Assembly: GCF_030867145.1 (NCBI RefSeq)
Contig: NC_134440.1
Coordinates: 496,001 to 560,000, forward strand
From: Opisthocomus hoazin
Taxonomy: Eukaryota; Chordata; Aves; Opisthocomiformes; Opisthocomidae
Direction: 5' to 3'
DNA: 64,000 nt
Below the pieces are notes generated by a model. The model worked only from the letters and a program-made list of their open reading frames with translations. It searched no databases and was not told the DNA's origin. The translations under genes were made by a program, and so were the position numbers. This document shows positions 1 through 11,451 of the stretch, piece after piece (the stretch's first letter is position 1; the number at the start of each line of letters is the position of its first letter).

Positions 1-1249
1 CAGCCAGGGTGGACTCAAGCGCGCGGCGAGGAATTTAGGATTGCTGCGTCCCCCTGCCCGGCCCCGGCGCGGTTTGGGCTTGGAACCTCAGCCGGCAGCG
101 AGGGGCGCGGCGGGGAGATGCTGGGGGGCACCCGCACCCCGGAGGGGGCTGGCAGTGGGGGCCGAGCCCCCGAAGGGCCGGCAGCCCCCGGACATCACCC
201 CATGGTGATGCTCCCCAAGGAGCACCCAGGACTCCTCAAAGCACCCGAACCGTGCACGTTGGGGAGGGGAAACACCGAGCACGAGCAGCGCCGGAGCCGG
301 GCAGACGCCCCCGGGAGACCCCGCCGGAGCCCCCCGGTACCCGCACGGAGGGTCCAGCGGCCCCTGCCCGGCCGCCCCGCTCTCTGCTGGGGTTTCTCCC
401 TCCGCCCCGGGACCCACAGCTCCTGCAGCAAGCCCACCCCTCCGAGAGCACCCCGAGAGCCGGGGCAGAAGGACCCCCCGCACCCTGCGACGGGACCCCC
501 GGCTGGGCTGGGGACCCCCGCATCTGGGGGGGCACAGGGGGGACAGAAAGCTGCTGAGGTTCCAAGAGGAAAAGGGCTCCAGCCCCTTTCCGTGTCCACG
601 GCCTCTTTGCCCCCCTCCAGCCCCCCAACCGTGACCCCCCCCCCCTCAACGCGCCGGCTGCAGCTAATCCTAAATTCTGGGGAGCGGAAGCCTGGGGCGG
701 GGGGACGCCCCGCGCGGGACGCGCCGCCGGGCCCTGGCGTGACTCACAGTTTGTCCCTGCGAGAGCAGAGCGGCCGGGGAGGGAAAACAAGAGCCGTTAA
801 CGCGCGTCGCGGGCGAGCGCGGGCACCGGCGCGGGCACCGGCGCGGGCATCCCGGCCCCGGCATCCCCGCGGGCGCAGCAGAGGAGCACAGGCCACGTCC
901 CGCACACGGGCTCGGTCCCCTCGGCGAGACCCCCAGCTCCCCCCGGCGGGACCTGACGGTGGAGGGGGGGGGTCCTGCCACATCCCAGGGGGTCATGGGG
1001 GGGTTGGGAGAGCGCTGGGGACAGTCTGGGGGTCTGGCTGCGCCCACCTCACCTCGGTGAGCGGTTTTGGTACCCAGGGCACGAGGGTCCTGCTGGGGAG
1101 GCTCTGCCCGGAGAGCAGGGACCTCTTCTCCAGGGGGCCTCTTCTCTACCCCCCCAGCCCCCCCGGGGTCTGCACCGTGCGTCCTCAGCTGCACCCCAGC
1201 CCCATTTCCCCCCCCCCAAAAGCCCCGCCAGGGGGTGCCCCCCCCGTAC
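1..1249 (-). other. KCNN1: KCNN1 intron (partial)
   Basis: Intron downstream of the S5 exon, with donor GTACGG at 1249. It is GC-rich with G and C runs. No pore or calmodulin-binding exon is recognisable, so the remaining KCNN1 exons lie beyond position 1. Long open frames here are by-products of GC content. Confidence 0.7.
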
Positions 1250-2274
1250 CTCTCGCAGACGCGGACGGTCCAGGCGGCGATGATCCAGGAGGAGATGCTG
1301 AAGACGAGGAGGACGGTGCCGGGGCAGATGGTCATGAGGGTCTTCATGACGAAGCGGGTGTTGAAGTTGATCTTGTTGAGGGCGCCGATGCTGCGGGAGG
1401 AGGCGTCGGTGAAGAGCTTGCTGTGCAGCAGCATGACGCGCCCGATCAGGTACAGCCGCAGGAACATGGGCACGGAGAGGATGACGTCCACGTCGGCGTC
1501 GGCCACCGAGGCGGCGTAGGTGAAGGCCAAGCGCGCCGTCCAGGTGAAGAGGTACTGGCCGGGGATGGGGTGGATGGCGCAGACCAGCAGCTCCAGGGCG
1601 ATGAAGAAGACGCGCTCGCAGGTCATGGCGATGCGCCAGTCGTCGGCGCCGTTGTCCACCATGAAGAGCTGCGGGGAGGGAAGAGGGGAGGTGGTGGGAC
1701 CCCCCCGGGGGGGGACGCACGGCCCTGGGGAGCCCCCCAGGCGTGGGTGCCGCTCACCTGGATCTCCCTGGCGTGGTACATGACGATGAGCCCCAGGAGG
1801 ATGACGGTGGAGAGGCTGATAAGGCATTTCAGTGCAAAGGAATACGACGACTCCTGCCAGGGGAGCGGGCGGCGTGAGCCCGGCTGAGCCCCCCCCAAGC
1901 CCCCCCACCCGCCCACCGCACCCCCCTACCTTGGTGTAGACCCCCCAGGAGAGCTCGGTCTCCGTCACCATCACCACGATGCCGAACATCCCGAAGATGA
2001 GGGCGTAATCGCTGAGGCGCTTCCGCTTCTCGAAGAGGGCTCGCCGGTGCCCCAGCCTGTACCCGACGTTGGGCGTCCTCCGGGGACCCCCTCGCCCCCC
2101 GGGCCGCCCCCTCGCGCCGCCGGCCGGACCCCCGGGCTGCTCCGCCCGGGAGACCACCACCTCCGGGCCCGGGGGCGGCGGGGTCTCCCGCTGCGGCGGG
2201 TGTGGGGCGTGGGGGGCGGCGCTGGGGGGGTCGCGGGGCCGCACCACCCCCCCGTTGTAGCGGCAGCCGCTCAT
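1250..2274 (-). CDS. KCNN1: KCNN1 (SK1) small-conductance Ca2+-activated K+ channel, N-terminal part
   Basis: Plasma-membrane K+ channel subunit gated by calmodulin-bound Ca2+; it shapes neuronal after-hyperpolarisation. Three coding exons are visible: 2274-1930 (start MSGCRYNGG, variable Pro-rich N terminus, then [13 protein letters not shown] and S1), 1853-1758 (S2, ends YHAREIQ) and 1668-1250 ([12 protein letters not shown]3, S4, S5, ends TVRVCERY with a split codon). All have AG/GT borders and phases agree. [13 protein letters not shown] and [10 protein letters not shown] favour SK1 over SK2 or SK3. The pore, the GYG selectivity filter and the calmodulin-binding domain are absent because the gene runs off position 1. 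No frame damage is seen. About 254 residues are present, against about 540 in mammals. Confidence 0.95.
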
Positions 2275-2275
2275 G

Positions 2276-2950
2276 GCTGTGGCGGGGAGGGGGCCGGGCG
2301 ATCCCGCATGGCTCAGCGGCGCGGGGGCGACCTGCGGGGGAGGGGACGGTGTTGGGGGGGGGGGGGTCCCCGGGATCGGCATCCTCATCCCGCCGGGCGA
2401 CGCCTGGCGACGGGGCACGTGGTGCCCACGTGCCGGCCTCGACCACGGCCGGCGAAGTGTCGCGATCACGGGGGACGTGTCGCGACCACGGGGAACGTGT
2501 CCTGCCCGTGGAACACCGGCCCCCCCCCCGCCCACCCACCCACCCACCCACCCGGGGGTCGCTGCCGCCGCAGCCTCGCCGCCCCCCGGGGATGGAGGGG
2601 GGGGGACAGCGAGGGCAGGAGGGGTCCGGCCCCCCGGGGCCGCCGGTGCCCGGCGCTGGCCCCGGGACGGTTCCGGGACCGAGCGGCAGCCGCGCGCCCC
2701 CGCCGCCCCCGGGGCTCCCGGTACCGGGGCGCCCGGCCCGGCTCAGCCCACCCCAGCCCGGTCCCTGCCCGGTACCTCCCGCCGGGCCGGGGCCGGGGCC
2801 GCGCCGCCGCCGCTGCAGCCCGGCTGGGGCCCGGGGGCGCGCGGCGGCGGGACCGGAGCGCTTGGGGGCGGGGCCAAGGCGGGGCGGGGCTTCTGATTGG
2901 CCGAGAGCGCCCACGCCCCCTTGACGAGACTCCGCCCCGCCTCCCTTTCC
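2276..2950 (-). promoter_or_regulatory. Putative KCNN1 promoter and non-coding first exon
   Basis: Read on the minus strand there is a CCAAT box (2896-2900), then GC boxes (about 2881-2890 and 2865-2876), then a GC-rich segment ending in a good splice donor GGGAG/GTACCG (exon end 2776). A matching acceptor CCACAG ends at 2277, two bases before the coding start. This suggests a TATA-less CpG-island promoter with transcription starting near 2830 and one intron in the 5' UTR. It is inferred from motifs only. Confidence 0.45.
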
Positions 2951-4411
2951 CCGCCCCCGAGCGTTGACCCCGCCCTCCCGCGCTGCCGGGCGCCCCCAGC
3001 CCCCTCTGCGGCCCCCGGCCCCCCCCGCAGTCCCCCCCCAGCCGCCCCCTGCCCCGCGCACAGCCCGCAGCCCCCCCAATCACGCCCCCAGCGCCCCCCC
3101 CGCTGGTCCCCTGCACCCCGAAATCCAGCAACCCCCGTGTACCCCCCCAGCGCACCCCTCCATCCCTCCCCGCCCCCCGAGCACGCTGCTGCCAGCACCC
3201 CCTGCACGCCCCCAGTGCCCCCCCAACGCCCCCAGTGTCCCCCCCAGTGCCCCTCCTGTCACCCCCAGTGCCCCACCCTTCACCCCCTGTGTCCCCCCCA
3301 TCACCCCCAGCGCACCCCCCCCGTCACCACCAGCACCCCAACACCCCCCAGCACCTCAGTGACACCCCCCCCCGACACCGCAGCGGCTCCCTGCACCCCC
3401 CTACCTGCTCGAGGACCCCGGGGCCGGCCGGGGGGGGGCCGTTAGGGGCTGCGGGGCCGGGGCTTGGCGCGGGGGGGGGCCGGGGGGCCGGGTGCCATGG
3501 GCTTCCCTCCACGCCTGGCCGGAGAGGAGACGCGGCGTTAGCGGGGTACCCAGCCCCCCCCCGGCCCCCGACTCCCACCCCAGGGCCCCGCCACCGGGGG
3601 GGGGTCCCCTGTGCCGTGGCGGGGGGCAGTGGCGGGGCTGCGGGCAGGGGGATGCCGGTGCCGCACCGAGCCCCCCCCCCCCCAGCAGCCAGGTGGGCGA
3701 GCGGGGCCTCGCCGAGCAGAGCCGCGGGGTTTTTTCTAGGGGGGGTCCCCCAGCAGCCAGCAGAGCCCCCCCAGCACGGCCCCAAGCCCTCCCGGTGCCA
3801 GCAGTGCCGTCCCGGTCGCAGGGCCAGGCCGCGGCTGGTCGCTGCAGGGCTCCATGCAGGGGAGTCTGGGGGGGTCCCCACAGCCTCTCCCCCCACCCTG
3901 CAGTGGGGCTGTACCCCGGAGAGGGGCAGCTCCCCGCATTTCAGGCTTCCCACTGCGCCCCATCCTGGCGAACCCCCGGACCCCCAGCATTGGCACCCCC
4001 GCCGCGACCAGCGTCACTGTGTCCGCGGCCCCCCCGGTGCGGGGACACCCGGGAAGGGGCCGCCACCAGCATCCCCCCCCCCATGGGGGACAGCAGGGCT
4101 TTGGGGTCCCCTCCCCGGCCCCCGAGGGCTGTGGACGCGCCCAGCCGCTCCCCGGAGCCGCTGGCCCCCCCCCAGCGCCAGACCATTTTCTCTCCATTTC
4201 GCCAAATTTATGGCAGAAAAATGGGTTCCGGTTTCTTTCAAATACTCAGTTATGGGGGGGGGGGAAGCGGTTTGTGGGGGGCCACCAGCCTCAGGCCTCC
4301 CTCGCTGCGGCGGTGCCGGCGCTGCCGGGGCGAAGCGCTCGCCCCACCAAACTTTTGGGCACCTCGAAACGGGGTCGGCGAAGCGGCCCCCAGAGACCCC
4401 CCAGACGGGTG

Positions 4412-4454
4412 ATGATAAATAACAATAATAATAATAATAATTAATAATAATTAA
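4412..4454. repeat. (AAT)n microsatellite
   Basis: AT-rich run of AAT/AATA units standing out from surrounding GC-rich DNA. Confidence 0.9.
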
Positions 4455-4530
4455 CCCCCCCGCTCCGTGGCCATTTCGCTAACGACCGCTATCGACGGCA
4501 GCGTAACCAGGCCCCTGCCATGACACCGAG

Positions 4531-4583
4531 CGGGACGCGAGGGACGCGAGGGACGCGAGGGACACGAGGGACGCGAGGGACAT
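4531..4583. repeat. 9-bp tandem repeat GGGACGCGA
   Basis: About six copies of a 9-base unit, one with A for G (GGGACACGA). Confidence 0.9.
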
Positions 4584-5219
4584 CACCACCCAGAGCGCTG
4601 ATTAAAACCACAAAGCCCCGAGGGGTCTCCGTCCCCCGTCCCCGTGGGGACACCGACGCCGGTGGCTGCATCCCGGGGATGCTCGGGCGGGATGCGCAGG
4701 GTGGGGGTACAGAGAGCGGTCACCCCCGGCCCCCCCGCGGTGACGGGGACATGGCGGGTGCCCCCGGCCGTGGCGGCCGCGTGTCCTTGAGCAGCGGCCT
4801 CGAGCATCCCCGCAGCGGCCGGACGCCCACCGCCGCAGCCCGGTGTCGCGGCGTGGTGGCAGGGTGCTCCCACCGCCGCGCTCGGGGACCCGCCAGGCCT
4901 TGTCTCCCCGGCATGGGGGGTCCCCGGGGGGGCCCTGTCCCGGGTGGACACGAGACCCCATGGCCTTCACCGTGGAGGTGGCTGGGGCGCAACGGGGATG
5001 GTGGGGACAGGGCAAAGGGGTCCCGAAGGGGACCCTGGCCAGGGCAGCACCCCCTCCCCTGCCCGACGCAGGACATGGGTGGGGGGGACGCGGTTTAACC
5101 CCCACAGAGCTGGGCTGCAGGAGCGCCCGGTGCCCCGGGGGGGGGGTTGTAGGGTGCCAGCGGGACCCCCGGCTCCCCCCCGTGCCCCGGAGCAGCGCCG
5201 CTGCCTGGGAGCAACTGCA

Positions 5220-5241
5220 GAGGAGGAGGAGGAGGAGGAGA
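5220..5241. repeat. (GGA)n microsatellite
   Basis: Purine-only GGA/GAG run just upstream of the MEF2-type site at 5251-5260. Confidence 0.85.
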
Positions 5242-8200
5242 AGGGTGCAGCTAAAAATAGAGGCGGGCGGCCGAAAGGCTCCGGGCTGGTGATTTATTTA
5301 TTACCCGCGCGCTAATTCCTGCCCGGGAATCGCGGTCCCAGGGAGGGTGGGGTAGGAATTTGGGGGGGCAGCGGTCGCGGCCGGGACCATGGCCACGGGT
5401 CCCACACCGGCAGCTGGGTGCCACGGCCACGGTCCCACTGCTGTGCCAGGGAGGGGGGGGCCGGGGAACCGGGGAACCCCACTGCCACTGCGCAGGGGAT
5501 GGGGTGCTCAGGGCGCTGGGACCCACGCTGTGCCCCCCACCCACAGCCAGGGCCGCCGCGGGGGCTCGGAGCCGGTTGAAGGGCATCAGACCCCTTGCAG
5601 CCCCCCCCCCCCGGCCCCCCAAATCCCCCACAGTGGCCCCGGTTCCTCGGGCGGCCGCAGCTCGTGCCACCACCGAGCCCCCGCCATATGTTGGGGAGCA
5701 TCTGTCGGTGCCTGCAGGAGCCTCCGGCCCCCCCAGACGCCGCTGCCCACCCATGGGTACGGGGCTGAGCAGGGGGGGGGTGTGCTGCTGCCGCCACCCC
5801 CCAGAGCCAGGGCTGGGGGGGCTGAGCGCTGTTTGGGGGGGACATGGGACCATCGGAGCCCCTGGGGCTGGTGGAGGCACCGGCACGAGGCCCCCGGGCT
5901 CCCAGCGAGCACTGGGATGGCTCAGCCAAGCCCTGGCACCGTGGGACCCCCGGCGATGCCAGCAGCGGGACCCCCACCCCCGGGCACCCCGCGGGCACCC
6001 CGACGCTCTGGGGCCGGTGCACAGGGGCAGAGCCCGGCCCCGGGGTGATTTCCCCCCACGCAGGTTCTGGCCCCCCCCCCCTCCCCCGGGGCTGGGGGGT
6101 GCCTGTGGGTGCCCCGGCGCAGGGGGAGGCACGCGGGGACACGCGGGGACACCCAAACCTCCCCGGCCCCGACACCACGCAGGGGAATCCCCCGGCTCGT
6201 CCTGGGGTCTCCCCGAGAAAAGCCCTCCCCTGAGCCCCACCGGGGTGGCCGTGGCCGGATCAGGCCCCGGGGGGGCTCTGGGGGCAGCCCCTGTGTCCCC
6301 ACCGCTGGGGACGCAGCCGGGGTCCCCCTGGCACCCCCAGCCCAAGGGGACCCAACCCCAGCGCTCCCACCTCGGGAGGGGACGGGCGGCGGGGGATGCC
6401 CCACCTGTGTGGGGCCGAGTGGGCGCCTGGGGCCGGGGTGGGGGGTGCTGCGGGGTCTGGGTGGGGGGATTCAGGCTCCCCCGGCCCCCCCTCTGCGCCA
6501 CCGCGTCACCGTCCCCAGACAAAGCCACCGCGCCGGGTTCGCCCACCACCTCCCCCACACAGCGCAGCCAAGGACAAAGCCGCTCTGCCGGGCTGCTCGT
6601 GGGGGTTGCGACGGACCCCCCGCCCGGGGCCACTGGGCGGGACACAGGTGGCCCCGCCGGCCTTGGGACTGCCACAAGCCCCTCGGGGACGGGGGGGTCC
6701 CCCAAACCTTTGGAGAGCCGCGTCCCCACATCGCAGGGTGGTGGTCCTGCAGCCATAGGGGGGTCCCCGCAGCCACCGCGGCCCCCAGCCCCACGCAGGG
6801 TCCCCCAGGGGCAGCCCAAGGTCACGGCGAAGGTCGCGAGGGGCTGGGGGGGAGCCCCGCAGCGCGTCTCGACGCCTGCGCCACGGCACGCGGGGCGCGC
6901 CCCGGCACGGCGAGGCCACCGGAACCTACCGAGCGCCGGGCACCGTCGAACGCCGGGCACCGCCCCGGCACCGCGCCCGGCACGAGGTCCCGCCGGCCCC
7001 GGTGTTGCGGTGTCGTGGCCGGATCGGCCGAGGCCGCTGGCGGCACGGGGGGGGGGGGGTCCCTGGTTTTGGCGGGTGCTGAGCGGGGCTGGTTCCCCCC
7101 ACCCAGAGCCACCCCAGGGCCGCGTCGTGCCGGGGCGGTGCCGGCAGCCGGACCCCATTGCCGGGGAGCAGCAGGGACCCCCGGCGTCCCCCCCCCCAAC
7201 CCGCTCGGCCACGCAGCCCCGCAGCCCCCCAGCACGCAGCCCCCCGCCATCCCCTGACTCCGGCAGCTGGCGATTGCCCGGAGCAGCCGAACCAGAGCAG
7301 GGTGTCTCCCCCCCCCCCGGGGTCGTGTGTCCCCCCCCCCACCCCGCTCACCTGCCACGGCCCCGGGCGGGGGGGGGGGGGCGGCGGGACCAGCCGGGGC
7401 GCGGTGGAGCGGCGGCGGCAGCGGCCGTGCCCGTGCGGGAGCCGCGGTGCGGGGGGGGGCGGCCGGGGGCTTCCCCGCCCCACGCCCCCGCGTCCCCCCC
7501 CCCACTCCCCGGCCCCGCCGCGGCGTGCAGTGACCTTGGGGGGGGGGGGGGGGGCGGGGAGGGTATTTTTAGACGGGCGGAGTCACTCCCGTCGCGTCCT
7601 CATTGTCCCCGCCGGGGGGTGCCCCCCCCCCAAATCCCGCCCCGGAGGGGGCTGCGGGGTGCGCAGCGGGAGGGAGGGGGGGCCGCCGGGTGGGCTCCGC
7701 CTGCCCCGGACCCCCTCAGCCGCCCCCCCGCCCCCCCAGGACCTCCCCGACCACCTCGGTGTCCCCCCCCCTCCGCTGCCCCCGGGCACCCATCCCCGCA
7801 CTGCCCCGCTCCATCCCCGCCGCGCCGGGGGGGTCCCCGCAAGTCGGGGGGGTCCCCAGGAGCTGGGGGATCCCCAGCAGCCGGGGGAATCCCCAGGAGC
7901 TGGGGTGGGGGGGGGTTCCCCAGCAGCGGGAGGTCCCCAGGAGCCGGGGGATCCCCAAAATCCTTGGGGAGCCGGGGTGGGGTCCCCCCAACCCACCGCC
8001 CCCCCACCGGCCCCCCCCGACGCACCCACCTGCAGGCAGACCCTCGGGCGCTGCCGCCGGTGCCCATGGCCTGGCGCTGGGGGGGCCCGGGGGGGGAACC
8101 CCGCGGTGGGGGGGTTCCACCGGCTCGGGGGGGGGCGATCTGCGGGCGGGGGCGTGCCCGGGACCCCCCGGTTTCCCCGGTGCTGGGGTGGGGGGGGAGG

Positions 8201-8552
8201 CGTTGCTGTTGAGCGCAGCCGCTCCCGGGGCACCGCAGCTATTGTCTGCGGCTGCAATTAGCGGCCCCCCCGCGCTTTAATTGCCGCATCCGCGGGGAGG
8301 GGGGGGGCATCGCCCTCGCTGCTCTCCCCCCCCCCCCACTTCTCCCCCCCGGCAGCATCCCACGCGTGGCCGAAAGCTGCCTTGCATCCCCCCCCGCAAC
8401 ACGCCCCGCTCCCTTTGTCCGCCGAGAGACCTGCGGGGGGGGGGGGGGGGGAGCGGTTGAACAAAGCGGGGGGGGGGGTGTTGCGTGGTGCGGGGGGGGA
8501 TGCCCGGTGCAATCCCGAGGATCCCGGAGCCGCGTGATCGCCTCCCGCCCCC

Positions 8553-8657
8553 CCCCCCCCCCGCGGGCTGCGCACGGCGCGAGCGCTGCCCCCCCCCCGG
8601 TGGAGGGGAGCCCCCCCCCCCCCCCCGCTGCCGTGCGCAGCCCGCGGGGGGGGGGGG
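8553..8657. repeat. Large GC-rich inverted repeat
   Basis: A C-run followed by GCGGGCTGCGCACGGC is mirrored about 50 bases later by GCCGTGCGCAGCCCGC and a G-run. Arms are about 30 bases by eye; the loop is itself C-rich. Confidence 0.8.
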
Positions 8658-9281
8658 GAATCCCCGGAGGGGGGGGGAATTCCTCCCCTCTCCGCCTCGC
8701 CCCGCCCCCCCGGTGGAGGGGAACCCCCCCCAATAGCCGCTTGTGTGGTGGGGGGACACACACTCATCGGGACCCCCCGCCCCGCACTGTGTATGAGGTG
8801 GGGTGTGTGTGTGTCCCCCGTTAACCCCTTCCGTGTCCCGGGGGTCCCCTCCCGCACCGCGGGGTTCCCCCGCATCCCATTTTTGAAAAGGGAGGGGGTC
8901 CCGCCGCTATTAACCCCGCACTTGTGCTGGGGTGGGGGGTCCCGTCCCCCCCCCATTGAGGGATTCACCCCATGAAGCTCTTCTGTGAAGCTAGGAACCC
9001 CCACCCTGCACTGGGGGGGTTCCCCCAACCTCCCTTGCTCCCTGCCCTGAATTGGGGGGGGCAGCCCCCCGTTAGCTCCTCCCACACCCCCCTCGCACTG
9101 AGCACAGCGGGGGGGGGCCCTTGCATCACGGGGAATCCCCCTCCCCTGGGGCTGGGGGACCCTGGGGGGGTCCTGCACGCCGCAGTCCCCTCCCCCAGCC
9201 TGGCTGGGTCCCCTTGGCCCCGCCGTGCAGTCACTGCCAGAACATCCCCCCCGGGGGGACCCCACGGCACTGCCGCAGTGC

Positions 9282-9316
9282 TGAGGAGGAGGAGGAGGAG
9301 GAGGAGGAGGAGGAGG
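9282..9316. repeat. (GAG)n microsatellite
   Basis: Run of GAG triplets, about 11 copies, in intergenic DNA. Confidence 0.9.
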
Positions 9317-9555
9317 GTGGGCTCCGCCGCACAAAGCCACAGCTCTGCAGAGCCGAAGGCCTCTGCGCCACGAGGGAGCGGGGGAAGGCAGGGAGGGGGG
9401 CCACCGGCGGCCCCCCAGGGATGGAGATGGGGGGGGGGGGCTGCCCTGCAGCCTGCGAGGCGCAGGGACGGGGGGCTCAGCGCAGCCCCCAGGAGGGGAG
9501 CGCTCACAGGGGGGTTCCTTAGCGGCACCGAGTGGGGCACAGGCGGTGAGGCGGC

Positions 9556-9656
9556 AGCGGTGGGCTTCACCAGTGTGGTGGTGGGCTTCACCAGTGCTGG
9601 GGGCTTCACCAGTGGTGGTGGGCTTCACCAGTGCCGGGGGCTTCACCAGTGGTGGG
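9556..9656. repeat. Short minisatellite with GGCTTCACCAGTG core
   Basis: About five imperfect copies of a GGCTTCACCAGTG core separated by GTGGTG or CTGG spacers. Confidence 0.8.
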
Positions 9657-11451
9657 TGTCCCCCGCGCAGTGGTGGGCACAGGCAGGGGCAGGGCAGCTG
9701 CCTGCAGCCTCGCCCCACAAGATGCTAGGGGGGTCAGGCAGGGCCCCCCGCGGAACAAAGGCCAAGGGTTCCAGCAGCCATTTAAGAGGAGACAGCCCCC
9801 CCCCCAGCCCCCCAGCAAGGCCAGGGAGCAGAGCCCCCCCCCCCCCAGGCCTCCCCCCCTCCAACAAGCGCAAGGGGCTGTGGGATTTTTCAATTTTTAA
9901 TTGCGTTCAAACACAACCAAGTTCTGACAGCAAGGGGAGACCCCGGGCGCGTCCCCCCCTGCCTTTCCCGGCTGGGCTGGGGGGGGGCAGTGGGGACGCT
10001 GGGGGGCCGGCCCAGCTCCTCCAGCCTGGTTCTGCGAGCAGGGGGCTGGGGGGAGCCCCAAAGCGGCCGCGTGCTCCTGGCTTCACCTCGGGCATCGCTA
10101 CCTCCGAGCCCGGCACCCCCGGAGTCCCGCAACCCCCCTGCGGGGTGCTGCCCGGGGTCACGCCGGGAGCTCGGGACGAACCCCGGTCGTGCGGCACCGC
10201 CGGAGGGACGCCAAGCCAGCCCCAGCTGGGCACTGCTCAGCACCAGCGGCACGGGAGCTGCCGTCGGGGCAGGGGTTCGGACCCCAGGAAGGAATTTCAC
10301 TGCCAGCGGAGACCAGAAGAGACGCGAACGGGGAGCGAGGACAACCCAGCGCGGCTCAAGGCGGGGGCTGAGCCCCCCCGGCCCTGCCGCGGCCCCCCCA
10401 AGGGAGCTCAGCGGGTTCTCTCTGCTGGGCCAGCGGACAGAGCCCGGGGCTGCAGCCGACGCGGCCGGGTCAGTGCCCTCGGCGCAGCGCTTGGCGAAGC
10501 TGCCCCTCGCGCACCCCCTTCCCCCGGCCCCCAGGGCACCGCCTGGGAGCGGGCAGGGGAAGGGGCGAGGGGAGAAGCAGCAGCTTCCCCTCCTGGGGCA
10601 GGTCTGGGCTGCAGCCCCCCCCAGGAACCCCCCTTCCCCACCAGCCGCGCCTGGGGCTCTGGGCAAGGCCACCAGAAACGTCACACAGGGGAGCCCGGCA
10701 GCGGCGTCCCACGCAGACGAGGAACCACGCTGTGCCGCTGCCGCTGCCGTTCCTCCTCAGGGACGGAAGGTTCTGGTCTCTCTTCCCACAACACCGCGCC
10801 GACAGCGGCGCTTCCTCCTCCCCGCGCGGCCAGACGAGATCACGAGGAGCGAGGCAGGCGGCAGGGCCAACGGCGATCCCAGTCTGGAATCTCTCCGGGG
10901 ACATCCCAGCACCCAGGACGACGCGAGCGACAGAAGCAGGCGCCTTCCTCGTGACGGCTGCTAAAATTCACCCCGCAAAGCACGAGGGTGCGGGCACGGC
11001 GACGGGGAGGAACGCGGTCCGGCTCGGCTCCGGGCTGGCAGCGGGCTGACGCGGCGCGCTGGCCCGCACGGGGGTCCCACCTCGGCAGGCGGCAGCTCGC
11101 GAGCGCGGCCCGCGGCCTGGAAGAGAGTTAGTGGCTGTTTTGTAAGACAACAACCGGAATCGGGAAGCGCAAAGGTAGCGTTAGTCTGTCCGGGTCGCGC
11201 CGCGCCAGCTGCCTGCGGAGGGGGGCACGGGGGGGGCCCAGGCCGTCAGCGAGGGCGGCAGGACGCGGCGGGGTCCCGGGGCGAGCCGTGGCCTCGTGCT
11301 TAGCTTAAATCCCAGAAGAGGGAAAGACAGAAAGTAGGGGCGGGGAAGGGAAGAAACGAAAGGCGAGGAGGTTCCTCGCGTCTCCTGTTCTCATCCGAGC
11401 GGAGCCGGGGGGCTCCAGCCCGCCGTCCGCGGGGGACGATCGGCTCCAGTT

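Larger units (their letters stand above)
2951..11451. other. KCNN1-CCDC124 intergenic region
   Basis: No conserved gene is recognised on either strand. The DNA is extremely GC-rich with many G or C runs of 8-17 bases. It holds several simple repeats (listed separately), a MEF2 consensus CTAAAAATAG at 5251-5260 and a large inverted repeat near 8.6 kb. Very long open frames, for example plus-strand 5360-8212, lack domains and follow from scarcity of stop codons at this GC content. The low-coordinate end must contain the CCDC124 3' UTR, but I found no AATAAA near its stop. Confidence 0.6.

Noticed and set aside
118-1887. 589-codon plus-strand open frame
   Set aside because: It is the antisense shadow of KCNN1 exons 2-3 and their introns; the minus strand carries the conserved channel.
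7530-7575. Second MEF2/SRF-type promoter element near a long G run
   Set aside because: TATTTTTAGA misses the consensus at one end and no gene is nearby, so not reported as a site.
5360-8212. 950-codon plus-strand open frame between KCNN1 and CCDC124
   Set aside because: Composition is Gly/Pro/Arg/Ala-rich without domains or hydrophobic pattern. Other frames in the same stretch are also open because GC content leaves few stops.
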